Source of the DNA: Marinobacter sp.
GTDB lineage: Bacteria; Pseudomonadota; Gammaproteobacteria; Pseudomonadales; Oleiphilaceae
NCBI GenBank assembly: GCA_018402255.1
Contig: JAGYIS010000008.1
Span: forward strand, 496,001 to 560,000
DNA: 64,000 nucleotides
Direction: 5' to 3'
The position numbers were made by a program, and so were the translations under genes. The notes under the pieces were generated by a model. The model was not told where the DNA came from. It did no database searches and saw only the letters and a list, made by a program, of their open reading frames with translations. Of the stretch, positions 30,860 through 41,082 are shown one piece after another; the stretch's first letter is position 1; each line of letters starts with the position of its first letter.

Positions 30860-31756
30860 TCAGGCTCCTGCTTTCAATGCCTCAATGCGTTCATCTTTTT
30901 CAGCCCAAAGTTCACTGACCCAGCGCTGGAAATCGGCACGCAGCTGACGGTTGTTCTCGTAATCCATCCCCAGGAACCGTTCGGGTACCTCCCGGGTGCG
31001 AACGTCGACGATGATCCGATTTACCCGGCCACACAGATAATCCCAGATGCCGGGACAGCCATCGGGATAGACAATCGTCACATCCAGCATGGTGTGAATC
31101 ATCTCGCCCATGGCGCCAAACACAAAGGCGGTTCCTCCCGCTTTGGGCTTGAGCAGATTTTTGTAGGGTGAGTTCTGCCGGCTGTGCTTTTCTGGCGTAA
31201 AGCGGGTACCTTCCATGAAATTGAATATAGTCACCGGTGTGTAGCGGAATTTTTCGCAGGCGGCGCGGGTTGCCTCGGTGTCTTTACCTTTCAGCTCTGG
31301 CCGTTTGGCAATCTGCTCTTTGGTATGGCGGTGCATAAACGGGAAATCCAGCGCCCACCAGGCAATGCCTAACAAGGGTACCCAGATCAGTTCCTTCTTG
31401 AGAAAAAACTTCAGCAGAGGGATCTTGCTGTTCAACACATACTGAATGGCTGGAATGTCGCTCCAGCTCTGGTGATTGCAGGTCACGAAATACCAGTGAT
31501 CACGGCTGAGCTCTTGCACACCGCGAATATCCCACTCTACCTTGTGGAACAGGTTCATCAGTGTGTTGTTGTAGCCAATCCAATACCAGGCAATGCCGTT
31601 GACCACCAGGCTGCAGCCTTTTCGAATGATGGTGACCGGGATGACCAATTTGAGGATGGCAAAGAGCAGCAAAAACGGAAGAAATACCAGGGTATTCAGC
31701 AAAATCAGCAGAACTACCAGAGCGCCTTTCAGCGGCGCGGGCAGAAAATAAAGCAT
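30860..31756 (-). CDS. 1-acyl-sn-glycerol-3-phosphate acyltransferase-like protein (YihG-like)
   Basis: 298 residues with N-terminal membrane segments (about 5-45) and the acyltransferase motif 'NHQSWSD' (H-x4-D, about residue 94), 'FMEGTRFTPEK' and a proline-rich later block. It probably acylates lysophospholipid at the inner membrane. Its length and two N-terminal helices resemble E. coli YihG rather than PlsC. It is convergent with the regulator gene, 8 bp away once that gene is repaired. Confidence 0.85.
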   Translation of the reverse strand: MLYFLPAPLKGALVVLLILLNTLVFLPFLLLFAILKLVIPVTIIRKGCSLVVNGIAWYWIGYNNTLMNLFHKVEWDIRGVQELSRDHWYFVTCNHQSWSDIPAIQYVLNSKIPLLKFFLKKELIWVPLLGIAWWALDFPFMHRHTKEQIAKRPELKGKDTEATRAACEKFRYTPVTIFNFMEGTRFTPEKHSRQNSPYKNLLKPKAGGTAFVFGAMGEMIHTMLDVTIVYPDGCPGIWDYLCGRVNRIIVDVRTREVPERFLGMDYENNRQLRADFQRWVSELWAEKDERIEALKAGA

Positions 31757-31788
31757 CAGTTACATCTCTTTCTGTTCACGTTTTACGA

Positions 31789-32722
31789 TTAGCCTTCAAA
31801 GGGGCTGGCGGCACGGCCTTCGGCCCCGGGTAGCAGCGCGTCATCGCTATCAGAGGAGACAAGACGCTGAAACAGATCAGGCGAGCGATTACCAAGCAGC
31901 GCCCGGAATTCACGGTCATAGAATTCCAGGTTGTTGTATCTGGATCATTGAGCGAATCTCATTGATGTAGTCTTCGCCCCTCTCAGAGTAGCCCAGCAGA
32001 CCTTCCGCAAGTTCGGTGCCTGACAGTGGCTTGTCGGCCTGGCGATCCTGCAGGCGAATGTCCCTGACCAGTTGATAGGTTGGGTGGCGGTTGAGATTCT
32101 GGATATAAGAGCGAACCGACCGGTAGGGCGAAGAGAATTTGGCAACCTCGTGATTGGCGCCGTCCACGCGGCTGAGCGGAACCAGACCGCAGCCCCGGCT
32201 GAAACACCATTGCCCAAACAGATTGTTGCCTTCGGTGGCGAACCGGGACGTGCCCCACGCCGATTCATTGGCCGCCTGGGCCAGGATCAGAGACGGTGGG
32301 ATTACATCCAGGCGTTTGCGCAATAACGCAAATTGCTGCTCACTGCCGGTGTCGGCGTCTACCCGAAGTCTTTCTGACTGATCGGTCAGCCATTGTACAT
32401 CCGCATCAGACAACTCAGTTTTGGTGGCGATGGATTCGAGATACTCCCGCTCAAGTAATATCCGCGAGTTGGCCAGCACAATTCTGGGATAGAGGAACGA
32501 GAAAAACGCGACCTTACGCTCGGTTGTGTCGCTGTATCCTGAGAAGTCGGGCAAATCCTCATCCGCCCAGGATGGCAAGCTTGGAAGAGAGCTCAGAACG
32601 ACCTCTCCATTTTCATCATCTGTCTGGTTCCGCTCTGAGCTCGTCGGAAGGTACCAGGCACCGCCGACAGCGAACAGAATCAACGGCACAATCAGCGCTA
32701 GCGCCCGGTTAACAGCAGTCAT
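31789..32722 (-). pseudogene. Bax-like glucosaminidase-family protein, frameshifted near the C terminus
   Basis: A signal-anchor N terminus (about 6-25) precedes a glucosaminidase/FlgJ-like domain: 'LPPSLILAQAANESAWGTSR' type region (about 140-160, Glu in 'ANESAWG') and 'EGNNLFGQWCF'. After 'NEIRSMIQ' one extra base (about 31939) breaks the frame, and as read the stop is at 31916. Removing it continues 'YNNLEFYDREFRALLGN' to a stop at 31789 and gives 310 residues. Bax-type proteins are predicted peptidoglycan hydrolases of unknown role. The gene lies 32 bp upstream of the acyltransferase gene on the same strand. Confidence 0.82.
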
Positions 32723-32807
32723 AAAACCTCTCGTCTCTCGTGATATGTCAGGCGATATGGCAGGAATTATAACAGCTTATACGAACGTTTCGCGGTCATT
32801 GGTTCTG

Positions 32808-35028
32808 TCAGTCCCGATCAGGGATAAGCGTAGCGATCAGCAGGCCAATTTGCAGTTCTGGCCCGGTACTATCTTCAAGCGTCAGAAATATCTGGTCGCC
32901 TGTGCCAGTGTAGAAACCGTTGAGGGTGAGTTCGCTGTCAGACAGGGTGACGGGGCCATCTGGGTCAAAAACCGCATTGAATGTTGTATCCCAGTCCGTA
33001 CTTTGGGGCGTGGATACGGTGTTCTGGGCGATGTCATGATGCATTCTGAAGCTGTTGGCGGTGAACCTGGCGCTTGTGCCGCCATCGTATGCCAGTACCC
33101 CGTTGTCGATCTGGAACAGCGTGTTGGTGTCGTCGGTCATGGCGATGATCGCGCCCTGCACCCGATAACGCCCTGCCGTGGTCAAACTGCTTGTGGGTGT
33201 TTTGCCGGCAATCACCAGGCCGTCGCCCAGATAGCTGCCGGTCAGATTAAACGCCATCAAAGAGCCGTCGGGCGTTGCCGCACCCTGGCCCATGTCTGAG
33301 CGACCGAAAGTGTCCCCGCGCTCGTTTTCAAAAAGAGTCAGGCGGCCGATGTGGCGATCGCCGGCGCTGAGCCGGGATAGCCGGTTCGCGAGGTTCCAGT
33401 CCGTATTCTGAATGCCCGCTTCTGAACGCACAAATCCTGAGTCATCACGTATCAGTTGGAAATTATCCAGGCTGACGTCTGCGGTTAGCTGATCGCCAGC
33501 AGGGCTGTCGGTTTGCCATGTGCCATGGCCGGTTTCGAACACGGTGGGATCATCCGTGTTGCCGAATCGGGGCGCCAGATAAACGACGTTGTAGACGCTG
33601 TCCGCGACGGCGGAGAAGTTGAAGTCGACGCTTCGCTGAAGGTGAAACTCGAACGCCGACACGTAATGGTTCTCCAGGGTTTCCCGGCGCTTGAGTTTGC
33701 CGCCGTTGTCTTCCAGGGCGATGGCTTTCCCGGCCGAGAAATAGTTAGCCAACACCCGGTCAGGGCTGCTGTTTTCATCGGCAGGGGCAGAGGTGTATGA
33801 GTCCAGGTAATAGGGGTTGCGAGTCCAGCCGTTGATTCGGTTGCTGTCGCGGTCTGTCACGCTTTGGTACAGGGCTCTGCCGGCCAGCAGACGTGCCGGA
33901 TCTGGTTTGATTTTCAGATGGTGCAGGTGTGAGTGTTGCAGCGCCGGGAGCGCTGGAGTGGCTGTTGCGTGCCCAGAGATCAGTGCCACGGCTAAAGAAG
34001 AACTGACTGCCGATGTCGTCTGAGCCGTGAATCAGGGTTTGGCGGTCGTAGGGAATGTCCGTGGCCAGCGAGGTAACGTTGATGTTGAACACATCAAAGG
34101 AGGTCAGGGTCAGCGCTGGGTAGAGGAAAGCGGTGCCGGTGTCGGTCAGTTGTTCCTCTTCGGCAGTACGAACGCCCCACTGGCCTGCCCCGAGCGCCGA
34201 GGACTCACGGAAGGTCTGACCGAGCTCCAGTCCAAGAAATACCGAGTTGTAGTCGGCGGAACTGGCGCGAATGCTGCCGGACGTGTCCTGGCCAAGAAGT
34301 GCATAGTCTGCCATGGCCTGCACGTAAGCTTTGAAGTCTGCCCGGGTTTCCAGCCTGGCCAAGGCCGAGGAAATACTCGCGTTTTCGGGAATATCAATCT
34401 CGAAATCGTGAACCTGGTCGGCAACCGTGCCCCAGACATACCGATTCAGGCACAAGCTGGTGTCGACACAGTTCATCACCGTCTGGAAATCGATGGCGTC
34501 GTAACCGCCCAGACCCTGTTCCACCAGGTAGTGGGAAAACGGATTCACTTTGATATCCCGGTCGGCATCGGCTGCCAGAGCCTTGAGGGCCGTGCCCTGA
34601 TAAAAAGCCTCAACCACCACGTCGGGCCCGACGGGTACGCCGTCTTCAAAGGTCAGAATAATGTTGCCGTCATCATCTGTGGCGCTGGTATAGCTCACGG
34701 TGCCGATGTCATTCCGCAGGGTGAAGTCAGTCTTGTAGACTTCGACCCGGTCAGGCACCACGATTCTCAAATTGCGCCGGGTCGGTTCGCCGTTCGGGGC
34801 GAGGTTGACCGGCAACTCCATGGTGACCCTGACTTCATTAGGTTTCAGCCCGCGGGCATTGCTCGAATCCCCGGTGCTGCTTGAGCTGAAATCGTCCAGC
34901 GCATTCACCACATTGCCAAAACGGTTCGGGATTTCTTTGACACCATCGATGGCGCTGTCGCCGCTGCAGGCAGCCAGTAGCAGGGTAGACATCAACACAG
35001 GGGTAAACTTGAATCTCATGCCGGGCAA
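32808..35028 (-). pseudogene. Large putative lipoprotein of unknown function, frameshifted
   Basis: I do not recognise this family. The N terminus 'MSTLLLAACSGDS' is a lipobox, so the product is a lipoprotein. The sequence is beta-rich and acidic, with a 'GDGLVIAGKTP' type C-terminal part, and has no catalytic motif that I can name. Two frames join: as read, the first ends at 33775 and the second begins inside it. One extra base near 33960-33961 explains the break, between 'LWARNS' and 'TPALPALQHSH'. Repaired, it gives 739 residues ending at 32808. It is flanked by the Bax-like gene and, on the other side, yfaZ. Confidence 0.65.
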
Positions 35029-35154
35029 TCCGAATTATAAGTATCGGGCAAGCCTAGCAGTGATGGGGCGGGTAATGCGTGAAGGGCAGCACGAATCGAC
35101 TACCCGGCACGGATAAAAGGCCGGGCAGTCGATCAGGTCATGAGGGCAGGGTGA

Positions 35155-35715
35155 TCAGAAGAAAATCTTGATGCCTGCCAGAATGCCCTCGTCCAGATTG
35201 ACATCCGGAGACCGGGCAAAATCCAGCTCAGTGTTCAGGTAACGGTAGCCAGCGAAGACTTCGGCATTGCGAATGACCCGATAGCTGCCTCGCAGCTCCA
35301 GGCTGGTCATGTCGTCCGAGTCGCCGAATGAAAGAATGCTTGGCGCGTAGTGCAGGCTGCCGGTAAAGGACAGACCGGGAACATCCGGCACATTGACGGT
35401 CGCAAAACCACCCAGGCCAACGGCACCGCCGTCTAAATCGTCGTCGTCCCAGGCAATACCACGCATACCAATGCCTGCTGTCGTCGGCAGGTTACCGATG
35501 GCGGTGCGGCCCTGAGCATGAAAATCGACATTACCGATATGACGACTGCCTTCGTGATAGGTGTAACCAGTGCCGAGTTGCAGATCGTTCTGAGAACCGA
35601 AAAAGTTGACCTGCGCCTTGACGGAGTCGTTGGTCAGGCTCAGGTCGAGATCACTGGCGAAAACAGGCGCGGCAGCTAATGACAATGCCAAAGCTGAGAT
35701 GCGGGTTACTTTCAT
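35155..35715 (-). CDS. YfaZ family outer-membrane protein
   Basis: 186 residues with a signal peptide (cleavage near 'PVFA-SDLDLS', about residue 20), alternating beta strands ('VKAQVNFFGSQNDLQLGTGYTY') and a terminal 'AGIKIFF', which fits an eight-stranded outer-membrane barrel. The YfaZ label is from overall character and length. No function is established for the family. Confidence 0.78.
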   Translation of the reverse strand: MKVTRISALALSLAAAPVFASDLDLSLTNDSVKAQVNFFGSQNDLQLGTGYTYHEGSRHIGNVDFHAQGRTAIGNLPTTAGIGMRGIAWDDDDLDGGAVGLGGFATVNVPDVPGLSFTGSLHYAPSILSFGDSDDMTSLELRGSYRVIRNAEVFAGYRYLNTELDFARSPDVNLDEGILAGIKIFF

Positions 35716-35888
35716 GGGGACACCTTTATTGCTGTCGTTATGGATTCAGTCCGGCCGAACCTGCCGGAAACTGCGATAGTTCTGAATGACAAGGATGGTA
35801 ACGGCCTGCCAACCGCATCACAACTTAAATGCCTGTAAGCCATCGCAAACGTTTGGTATCGATCAGGCGGTGGGATAGGTCGCCGGTG

Positions 35889-36077
35889 CTAATGCTGGGT
35901 GGTTTCGCCGCCCTGGTCCAGGTCGTCGGGTGAAACGTTCTCAGCCGGCACCCGGTATTCCTCATTGGCCCAGGCGCCCAGGTCAATCAGCTTGCATCGT
36001 TCTGAACAGAAGGGTCGCCATGGGCTGGCTTCGCTCCATTCAACGGATTTTTTGCAGGTGGGGCATTCAACGTTCAT
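35889..36077 (-). CDS. yacG: DNA gyrase inhibitor YacG (zinc-binding)
   Basis: 62 residues. The four cysteines of the YacG zinc site are present: 'CPTCKKSV' near the N terminus and '[19 protein letters not shown]'. The E. coli protein binds GyrB and inhibits gyrase. In most relatives yacG follows coaE directly; here four genes (kinase, trmO and an exported protein among them) lie between, so the cluster has been split. Confidence 0.92.
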   Translation of the reverse strand: MNVECPTCKKSVEWSEASPWRPFCSERCKLIDLGAWANEEYRVPAENVSPDDLDQGGETTQH

Positions 36078-36113
36078 ATCAAACTGTCCGGGCTGTGGGA
36101 ATCTCGCTGGCTG

Positions 36114-38469
36114 TCAGGTAGCAGCAGCGGCCGGGCAGTATTGTTCCAGTACTGCCCGTAGCATTTCAAGGTTGACAGGCTTGGCGACAAAGGCGTCCAT
36201 ACCTGCTGCCCGGCAGCGTTCCTCATCCTCTTCCATGGCACTGGCGGTCAGCGCGACCACGGGCACCCGGGCCCGGTAATTGTCTTTTTCCCAGTCCCGC
36301 AAACGTCGAGTGGCCTCAAAGCCATCCATGCGCGGCATCACACAGTCCATAAAGATCACGTCAAACTGGTGCCATTGCCAGAGTGCGGAGGCGGCCTGGC
36401 CGTCATTGGCAGTCATAACCTCACAGCCAAGCTTTTCCAGAAGCCGACGGGTCAGGGTGCGGTTAACCGGGTTATCTTCCACCAGCATTACTCGCATTCG
36501 CCCGCAGGGAATGTCTCGGGGCTTGACCGATACGTCGGTCATGGTCTGCAGCGAGAACCGTGTCAGGAAGCGGCGTTCCTGTTTTTCAACCTCCAGAAAC
36601 AGCTGGTTCAGAATCGGGATCAGATAGGATTCCCGCAATGATTTGCTTAGAAACGCATCCGCACCGGCCTGGCGGAAATGCTCTGCATCACCCCGTTGGG
36701 GATTGGATGACAGGATCAGCAGTCGCATATCGGCCCATTGCGGGTTGCTGCGAATCTGACGGCACAGTATGTCGCTGTCCATGTCCGGAACAAAGCCGTC
36801 AAGAATGATAGCGTGGTAGGGATCGCCGGCATCAAAGGCCTGGCGCAGAGAGGTCAGCGCTTCGCCGGCGGCTTTGACGGCCTCGATCTGAACCTCATAA
36901 CGGGAAAGCATCTCGAGCGTGATCTTTCTGGACAGCTCGTAGGAGTCCACCACCAGGATCTTGCGGCCCCGTACCTTGTGGGAATCCGGCCGTACCCGGG
37001 TGGCGCCGTCTCCGGCCTCTTGCAAGTGCAGTTCAACCCAGAAGGTAGAACCTTCTCCAGGCCGGCTTTCTACATCCAGGGAGCCGTCCATCAGGTTGAT
37101 CAATTGTCGGCAAATGGTCAGGCCCAATCCAGCGCCAGGCAGCTGCCGCTGAAATCGTTGCCCGAGCTGAACGTAGGGTTCGTACATCAGGGGGATATCT
37201 TCAGGGTTAATACCAATCCCGGTATCTTCAACTGCCAGCCGCAAACGAACGCGGCCTTCCTTGCGGCCAAGCACTTCAATGCTGATCAACACATGGCCGG
37301 AATCGGTAAATTTGATGGCATTCGACAGCAGGTTCAGCAGTATCTGGCGGGTTCGGATCGGGTCGCCCACCAAAGCCCAGGGCAGATCCTCATCCACCCG
37401 CATTTCCAACGCCAAGTCCCTTTTCCCGGGCCCTTGACCCCAACATGTGAATCAGATCGTTGAGGGTTTCCCGCAGGTCAAACGGAATGGATTCCAGCTC
37501 CAGTTTGCCGGCCTCCATGCTGGAGATATCCAGCAGATCGTTGATGATGGCCGACAGGCTTTCAGAGGCATTCAACAGGGTGTGCACGTAATCTCGTTGT
37601 TCCTGATCCAGCGGTGTATCGGTCAGCAAGTTGGCATAGCCCAGCACCGATTGCAGCGGGATACGAAGTTCGTGACTGACGTTGGCAAGAAACTGGTTTT
37701 TGGCGTGGTTGGCGCGAATGGCTTCATCCCGCTCGCCCTGGCTCTGGATGGTGGTCTGGCGCAGCGAACGGGTATCTTCCAGAATTTGCAGGCGCATCTT
37801 GTTGAGGGCCTGCTCAAGCTCAGACAGCTCATCTGGCCGGCGGGGAGGCTTGCGGCGCAAAGCCAGTGGGTCGACCAACGCATCCAGGTTGAGCTTGGCG
37901 GCATAGTCGGCCATGGTCTCAAGATGCCGGGATAGCGCAATCCGCACAATCAACAGCAAGCCCAGTGTGCCCAGCATCACCACAATAGACTGGAACAGCA
38001 GGTTGAGAATGGCATGACCCAAAATGTCGTCATAAACCTTTTCCACCGAGGACACCACAGTCAGCTCACCAACGCGTTGCGGTCGATCAAAGGTGGAACG
38101 GTTAAACTCAAGAGGGAAGGTTTGCGAGATCACCCGGCCATCCGGGAATTCCCCGGTGCTGAACTCCTCTCCGCTGGTGGTGATCACGCGGGCAAACTGG
38201 ATAGAGGGCATATTGCGCATGTCATCGAGGCTGTTGGCCACCTCGCTGAAATTCATTACCCAGAGGTTGGTGCCCATGCCACCGGAAATCAGCCCTACTG
38301 CACGTTCCTGGTTGGACTGCAGCTCGGATTTCTGGCGCTCGAATTCGCCGATCATCTGCACACCGGTCGCTACCAATGACAGTATCAGGCTGTAAAGCAG
38401 CACCCATCCCAGCAGGCGAAGAGCCAGCGGGCGAATACCCAAGCGCTTTAGAAACCGGTTTGAAGGCAA
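36114..38469 (-). pseudogene. BarA-like hybrid sensor histidine kinase with two receiver domains, frameshifted
   Basis: Order of parts: membrane helix (about 15-37), periplasmic sensor region, second helix (about 155-180), HAMP-like linker, HisKA with 'SHELRIPL' (phospho-His), HATPase ('LLNLLSNAIKFTDSG', 'GAGLGLTICRQLI'), receiver 1 ('ILVVDSYELSRK' ... 'IILDGFVPDMD' ... 'LSKSL') and receiver 2 ('VMLVEDNPVNR' ... 'FMDCVMPRMDG' ... 'VAKPVN'). One extra base at about 37412 breaks the frame between 'REKGL' and 'ALEMRVDEDLP'. Repaired length is 784. There is no Hpt domain. The acidic pair of receiver 1 is changed (D-S rather than D-D/E-D). The ligand is unknown. Confidence 0.85.
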
Positions 38470-38512
38470 GGCACAAATTCCCTGTGTCGACTACAAAATC
38501 ACCAGCAGCAGT

Positions 38513-39261
38513 TTAACAGACGGATATCACTTCCACACGTATCTTTGAATCATCATTCACGAATCGAAAACGCACGTTCAGATCGTACAGATTGGCCCCA
38601 TAGATGCGTTCCTCGTCCCGCCCGCGACGGAACGATGGCCGTGGGTCATAACTCACGACGTCTTCAATCAGTGCACGCACATCCGGGTAGTCGTGTGCTG
38701 GCAGTGCGGCCAGTTCCAACTCCGCCTCGGCACAGAAAACAACGTCTGCCCGTTCGGTGGGCGCTTCGTCTGCCCAGCCCAGGGACGCCTCGGGCACCGA
38801 ATCCGCAAACGGCAGGTAGGGTTTGATATCCAGGATGGGGTGCCGTCGATCAGATCGTGGTCCCGGATTTGCAACATCAGTTGGCCGTCTTTGCGAACCA
38901 GCCCCTCATTTCTGACCACCGACAAACCCAGACTGTTGGGTCGGAACGGCGACCGACTAGCAAACACACCAATCTTTTTGTTGCCCCCCAGGCGCGGCGG
39001 ACGAACCACCGGGCGCCACTCCGCGCGCACCGCCTCGTGAAACTGAAAGGTCAGCCACAGGTGGCTTGCGGTCTCCAGGCCCCGGAAGGCGTCCTCACGA
39101 TCATAGGGGCTTTGAATCACCAGTTGGGCGTGAGCATGGCGGGTCAGGCCCGGCTGCCGCGGAACGCCGAACTTGTCTCTGAAGCAGGAGCGGGTAATAG
39201 CGATGGGCGTGAGGGTAAGCGCCTCCGCCGCCGGTCTGGATTTGTGGCGTGGTCTGGTCAT
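38513..39261 (-). pseudogene. trmO: tRNA (t6A37)-N6-methyltransferase TrmO (TsaA/YaeB), frameshifted
   Basis: The N-terminal part shows TrmO blocks: 'TPIAITRSCFRDKFGVPRQPG', 'VIQSPYDREDAFRGLE' and 'ASRSPFRPNSLGLSVV'. After 'DHDLIDGTP' one base appears missing from the G run at 38837-38840 (CCCC on the coding strand); adding one C gives 'ILDIKPYLPFADSV' and a C-terminal half in the second frame ending at 38513, for 249 residues. TrmO methylates t6A37 in some tRNAs. A homopolymer deletion is a typical sequencing fault, so the gene is probably intact in the organism. Confidence 0.88.
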
Positions 39262-39262
39262 G

Positions 39263-40399
39263 TCAGTCCCGGTTGATGGTCCCAGAGAAGTACATTTCGA
39301 TTCGGAAAATTACAGAGGCCTGGTCTTTGAAGCTTTCTTCTCTGGGAAACTCCAAAGCGGGTATCAGCTCGGCAAACAGCCAGTCCTCATAGACTCGATA
39401 GCTCCAGGTCATATCCACGAAATACGAAGTGGTGCGCCAGGAAGGCTGGCTCTCGCCCAGAGCACCGAATCTCGGTATGAGAACGGATCGGTTGTTCAGT
39501 CGCTTACGGGTACTGAAAATCTGGGCTGCTTCGAACTTCCGGTCGGAATGCACCCACTGTAGCTCGGATGATGTGAAAAAGTGCCAGCCATTGCCGATGT
39601 CCCGGTCTGCGCCAAGCCGGGTGCGCGCGCCCCAGCCGCTGGTATGGTAGTAATACAGTCGTTGCTGGGCGTTCAGGCCCCAATGGTCATCCAACAGCCA
39701 GTTTTTGCGGGCCGTGGTGCGCACAAAGACTTCCGGTGGCAGCCGCAATCGGCCGCCGATGTCGGTCGACAGATTGATGGCATCGCCCACTTGCGAGAGG
39801 TAACGCAGAGCACCCGTGGTTTCGGTTTCTGTGCGGTCGGGTTCGGTTAACTGACGATCTCGCTCCCGCTCGGACAAAGGCACCAGCTCATCGCTTTCGC
39901 TCTCAACAACCAGGCGAAGTTTTTCTTCGGTGGTCGGCACATCGAGTTTGAATCGAATTTCTGGTTTGAATTGGGCGAGGTTGCTGTATTCGGATTCCGT
40001 TGCAAAGCCCACACGGAGATAACTTTCATTGTCCGGAAGGGCATGGCTGGAACCCGACAGGGTGCGATCTGCCCAAGCGCCAAGGCGCTGGATTTTGACG
40101 CCATGATTGCGCTCTTGCTGAATCACCCAGTTACTGAAATTCATCCACCAGGAGTCCACTGGCTCCGCCCAATAGTCTTCGGGCTCAAAGATATAAAACG
40201 AGAAGGGTAGTGCGGCGGGCGATAACCGGTCAGGAATACTGGCATCCTGCACGGTAAATACCGGTTCTGCCGAATAACTGTATGACGAGGCAAGTAAAGC
40301 AAAGGTAAGAAGCGGCGCAGCCCAGCGGGCCAGCCGGGGCTCCTCAGCGAAACTCAAACAGGAACCGATTATGCAGCTCACAAACCTGTCGCTCCACAT
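39263..40399 (-). CDS. Putative exported protein of unknown function
   Basis: I do not recognise the family. From an ATG at 40399 the protein has 378 residues; this start overlaps the coaE end by 56 bp. Alternatively translation may begin at a non-ATG codon near 40322, since GAGGAG lies just before it and the next residues form the signal peptide 'LLTFALLASSYSYSAEPVF' (cleavage after 'SYSA'). The mature part is beta-rich with Trp and Tyr ('LYYYHTSGWGARTRLGADRD') and may be an outer-membrane barrel, although it lacks a terminal aromatic residue. It lies directly downstream of coaE and 1 bp from trmO. Confidence 0.6.
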   Translation of the reverse strand: MWSDRFVSCIIGSCLSFAEEPRLARWAAPLLTFALLASSYSYSAEPVFTVQDASIPDRLSPAALPFSFYIFEPEDYWAEPVDSWWMNFSNWVIQQERNHGVKIQRLGAWADRTLSGSSHALPDNESYLRVGFATESEYSNLAQFKPEIRFKLDVPTTEEKLRLVVESESDELVPLSERERDRQLTEPDRTETETTGALRYLSQVGDAINLSTDIGGRLRLPPEVFVRTTARKNWLLDDHWGLNAQQRLYYYHTSGWGARTRLGADRDIGNGWHFFTSSELQWVHSDRKFEAAQIFSTRKRLNNRSVLIPRFGALGESQPSWRTTSYFVDMTWSYRVYEDWLFAELIPALEFPREESFKDQASVIFRIEMYFSGTINRD

Positions 40400-40955
40400 C
40401 CTGTAACGGGCGATTGTTGTCAATACTGGCGTCTGCTCTTGAGCGCCGTTCGTCCCTGGCCATTTGCGCCGCCATAATCCGTTCGACCTGCTCACGGGAA
40501 TTATCATCCCGAGCCATTGTGCGTTCAATCTGAATCTGTTCCGGCACATCCACGACCAGAACCCGGTCGACCAACTCTTTCTGATCCGTCTCCAGCAGCA
40601 GTGGTGAGACCAGCAGCGCATAGGGCAGGGTATAGCCATCCTCTGCGCCTTCCGCCGAAAGCTGCCGAATCAGCTCGTGCCGGATCACTGGATGCAACAG
40701 CGCTTCAAGCCAGGCTCGCTCGGTCGGATTCGCAAACACCCGCTGCCGCAGCGCAGCCCGATCCAGTGCGCCATCCGGCAACAGAATATCGGCGCCAAAG
40801 TGCTCCGCAATGGCCGCCAGCGCATCCGTCCCCGGCTCAACCACCTCACGGGCGACATCATCGGCATCCACCCAGTGCACGCCCAAATCCCCAAAAATGC
40901 GCACCACCGTCGATTTCCCAGACCCAATCCCACCAGTCAATCCAACAATCTTCAA
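40344..40955 (-). CDS. coaE: Dephospho-CoA kinase CoaE
   Basis: 203 residues with Walker A 'GLTGGIGSGKST' at the N terminus, 'WVDADDVAREVVEPG' and the late 'MARDERRSRADASIDN' block. It phosphorylates dephospho-CoA, the last step of CoA synthesis. It lies downstream of pilD, as in Pseudomonas. Confidence 0.94.
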   Translation of the reverse strand: MKIVGLTGGIGSGKSTVVRIFGDLGVHWVDADDVAREVVEPGTDALAAIAEHFGADILLPDGALDRAALRQRVFANPTERAWLEALLHPVIRHELIRQLSAEGAEDGYTLPYALLVSPLLLETDQKELVDRVLVVDVPEQIQIERTMARDDNSREQVERIMAAQMARDERRSRADASIDNNRPLQDVERQVCELHNRFLFEFR

Positions 40956-40983
40956 ACCACCCTCCAGCTCAGCAATCTACAAA

Positions 40984-41013
40984 GGGGTCTGACCCCGAAC
41001 GGGGTCAGACCCC
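40984..41013. repeat. Short palindromic REP-like element (30 bp)
   Basis: A near-perfect 30-bp palindrome, arms GGGGTCTGACCCCG and complement with AA in the middle, lies between coaE and pilD. The same sequence recurs exactly at 52591. A partial copy, GGGGTCAGACCCC (41056-41068), follows 43 bp away. No T run is present, so a terminator role is not supported. Confidence 0.8.
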
Positions 41014-41082
41014 ACCCTTCTCAAGCGCCATGCTCCCAACCCTGAATCCAACTAAGGGGTCAGACCCCACCCATATCTACCG

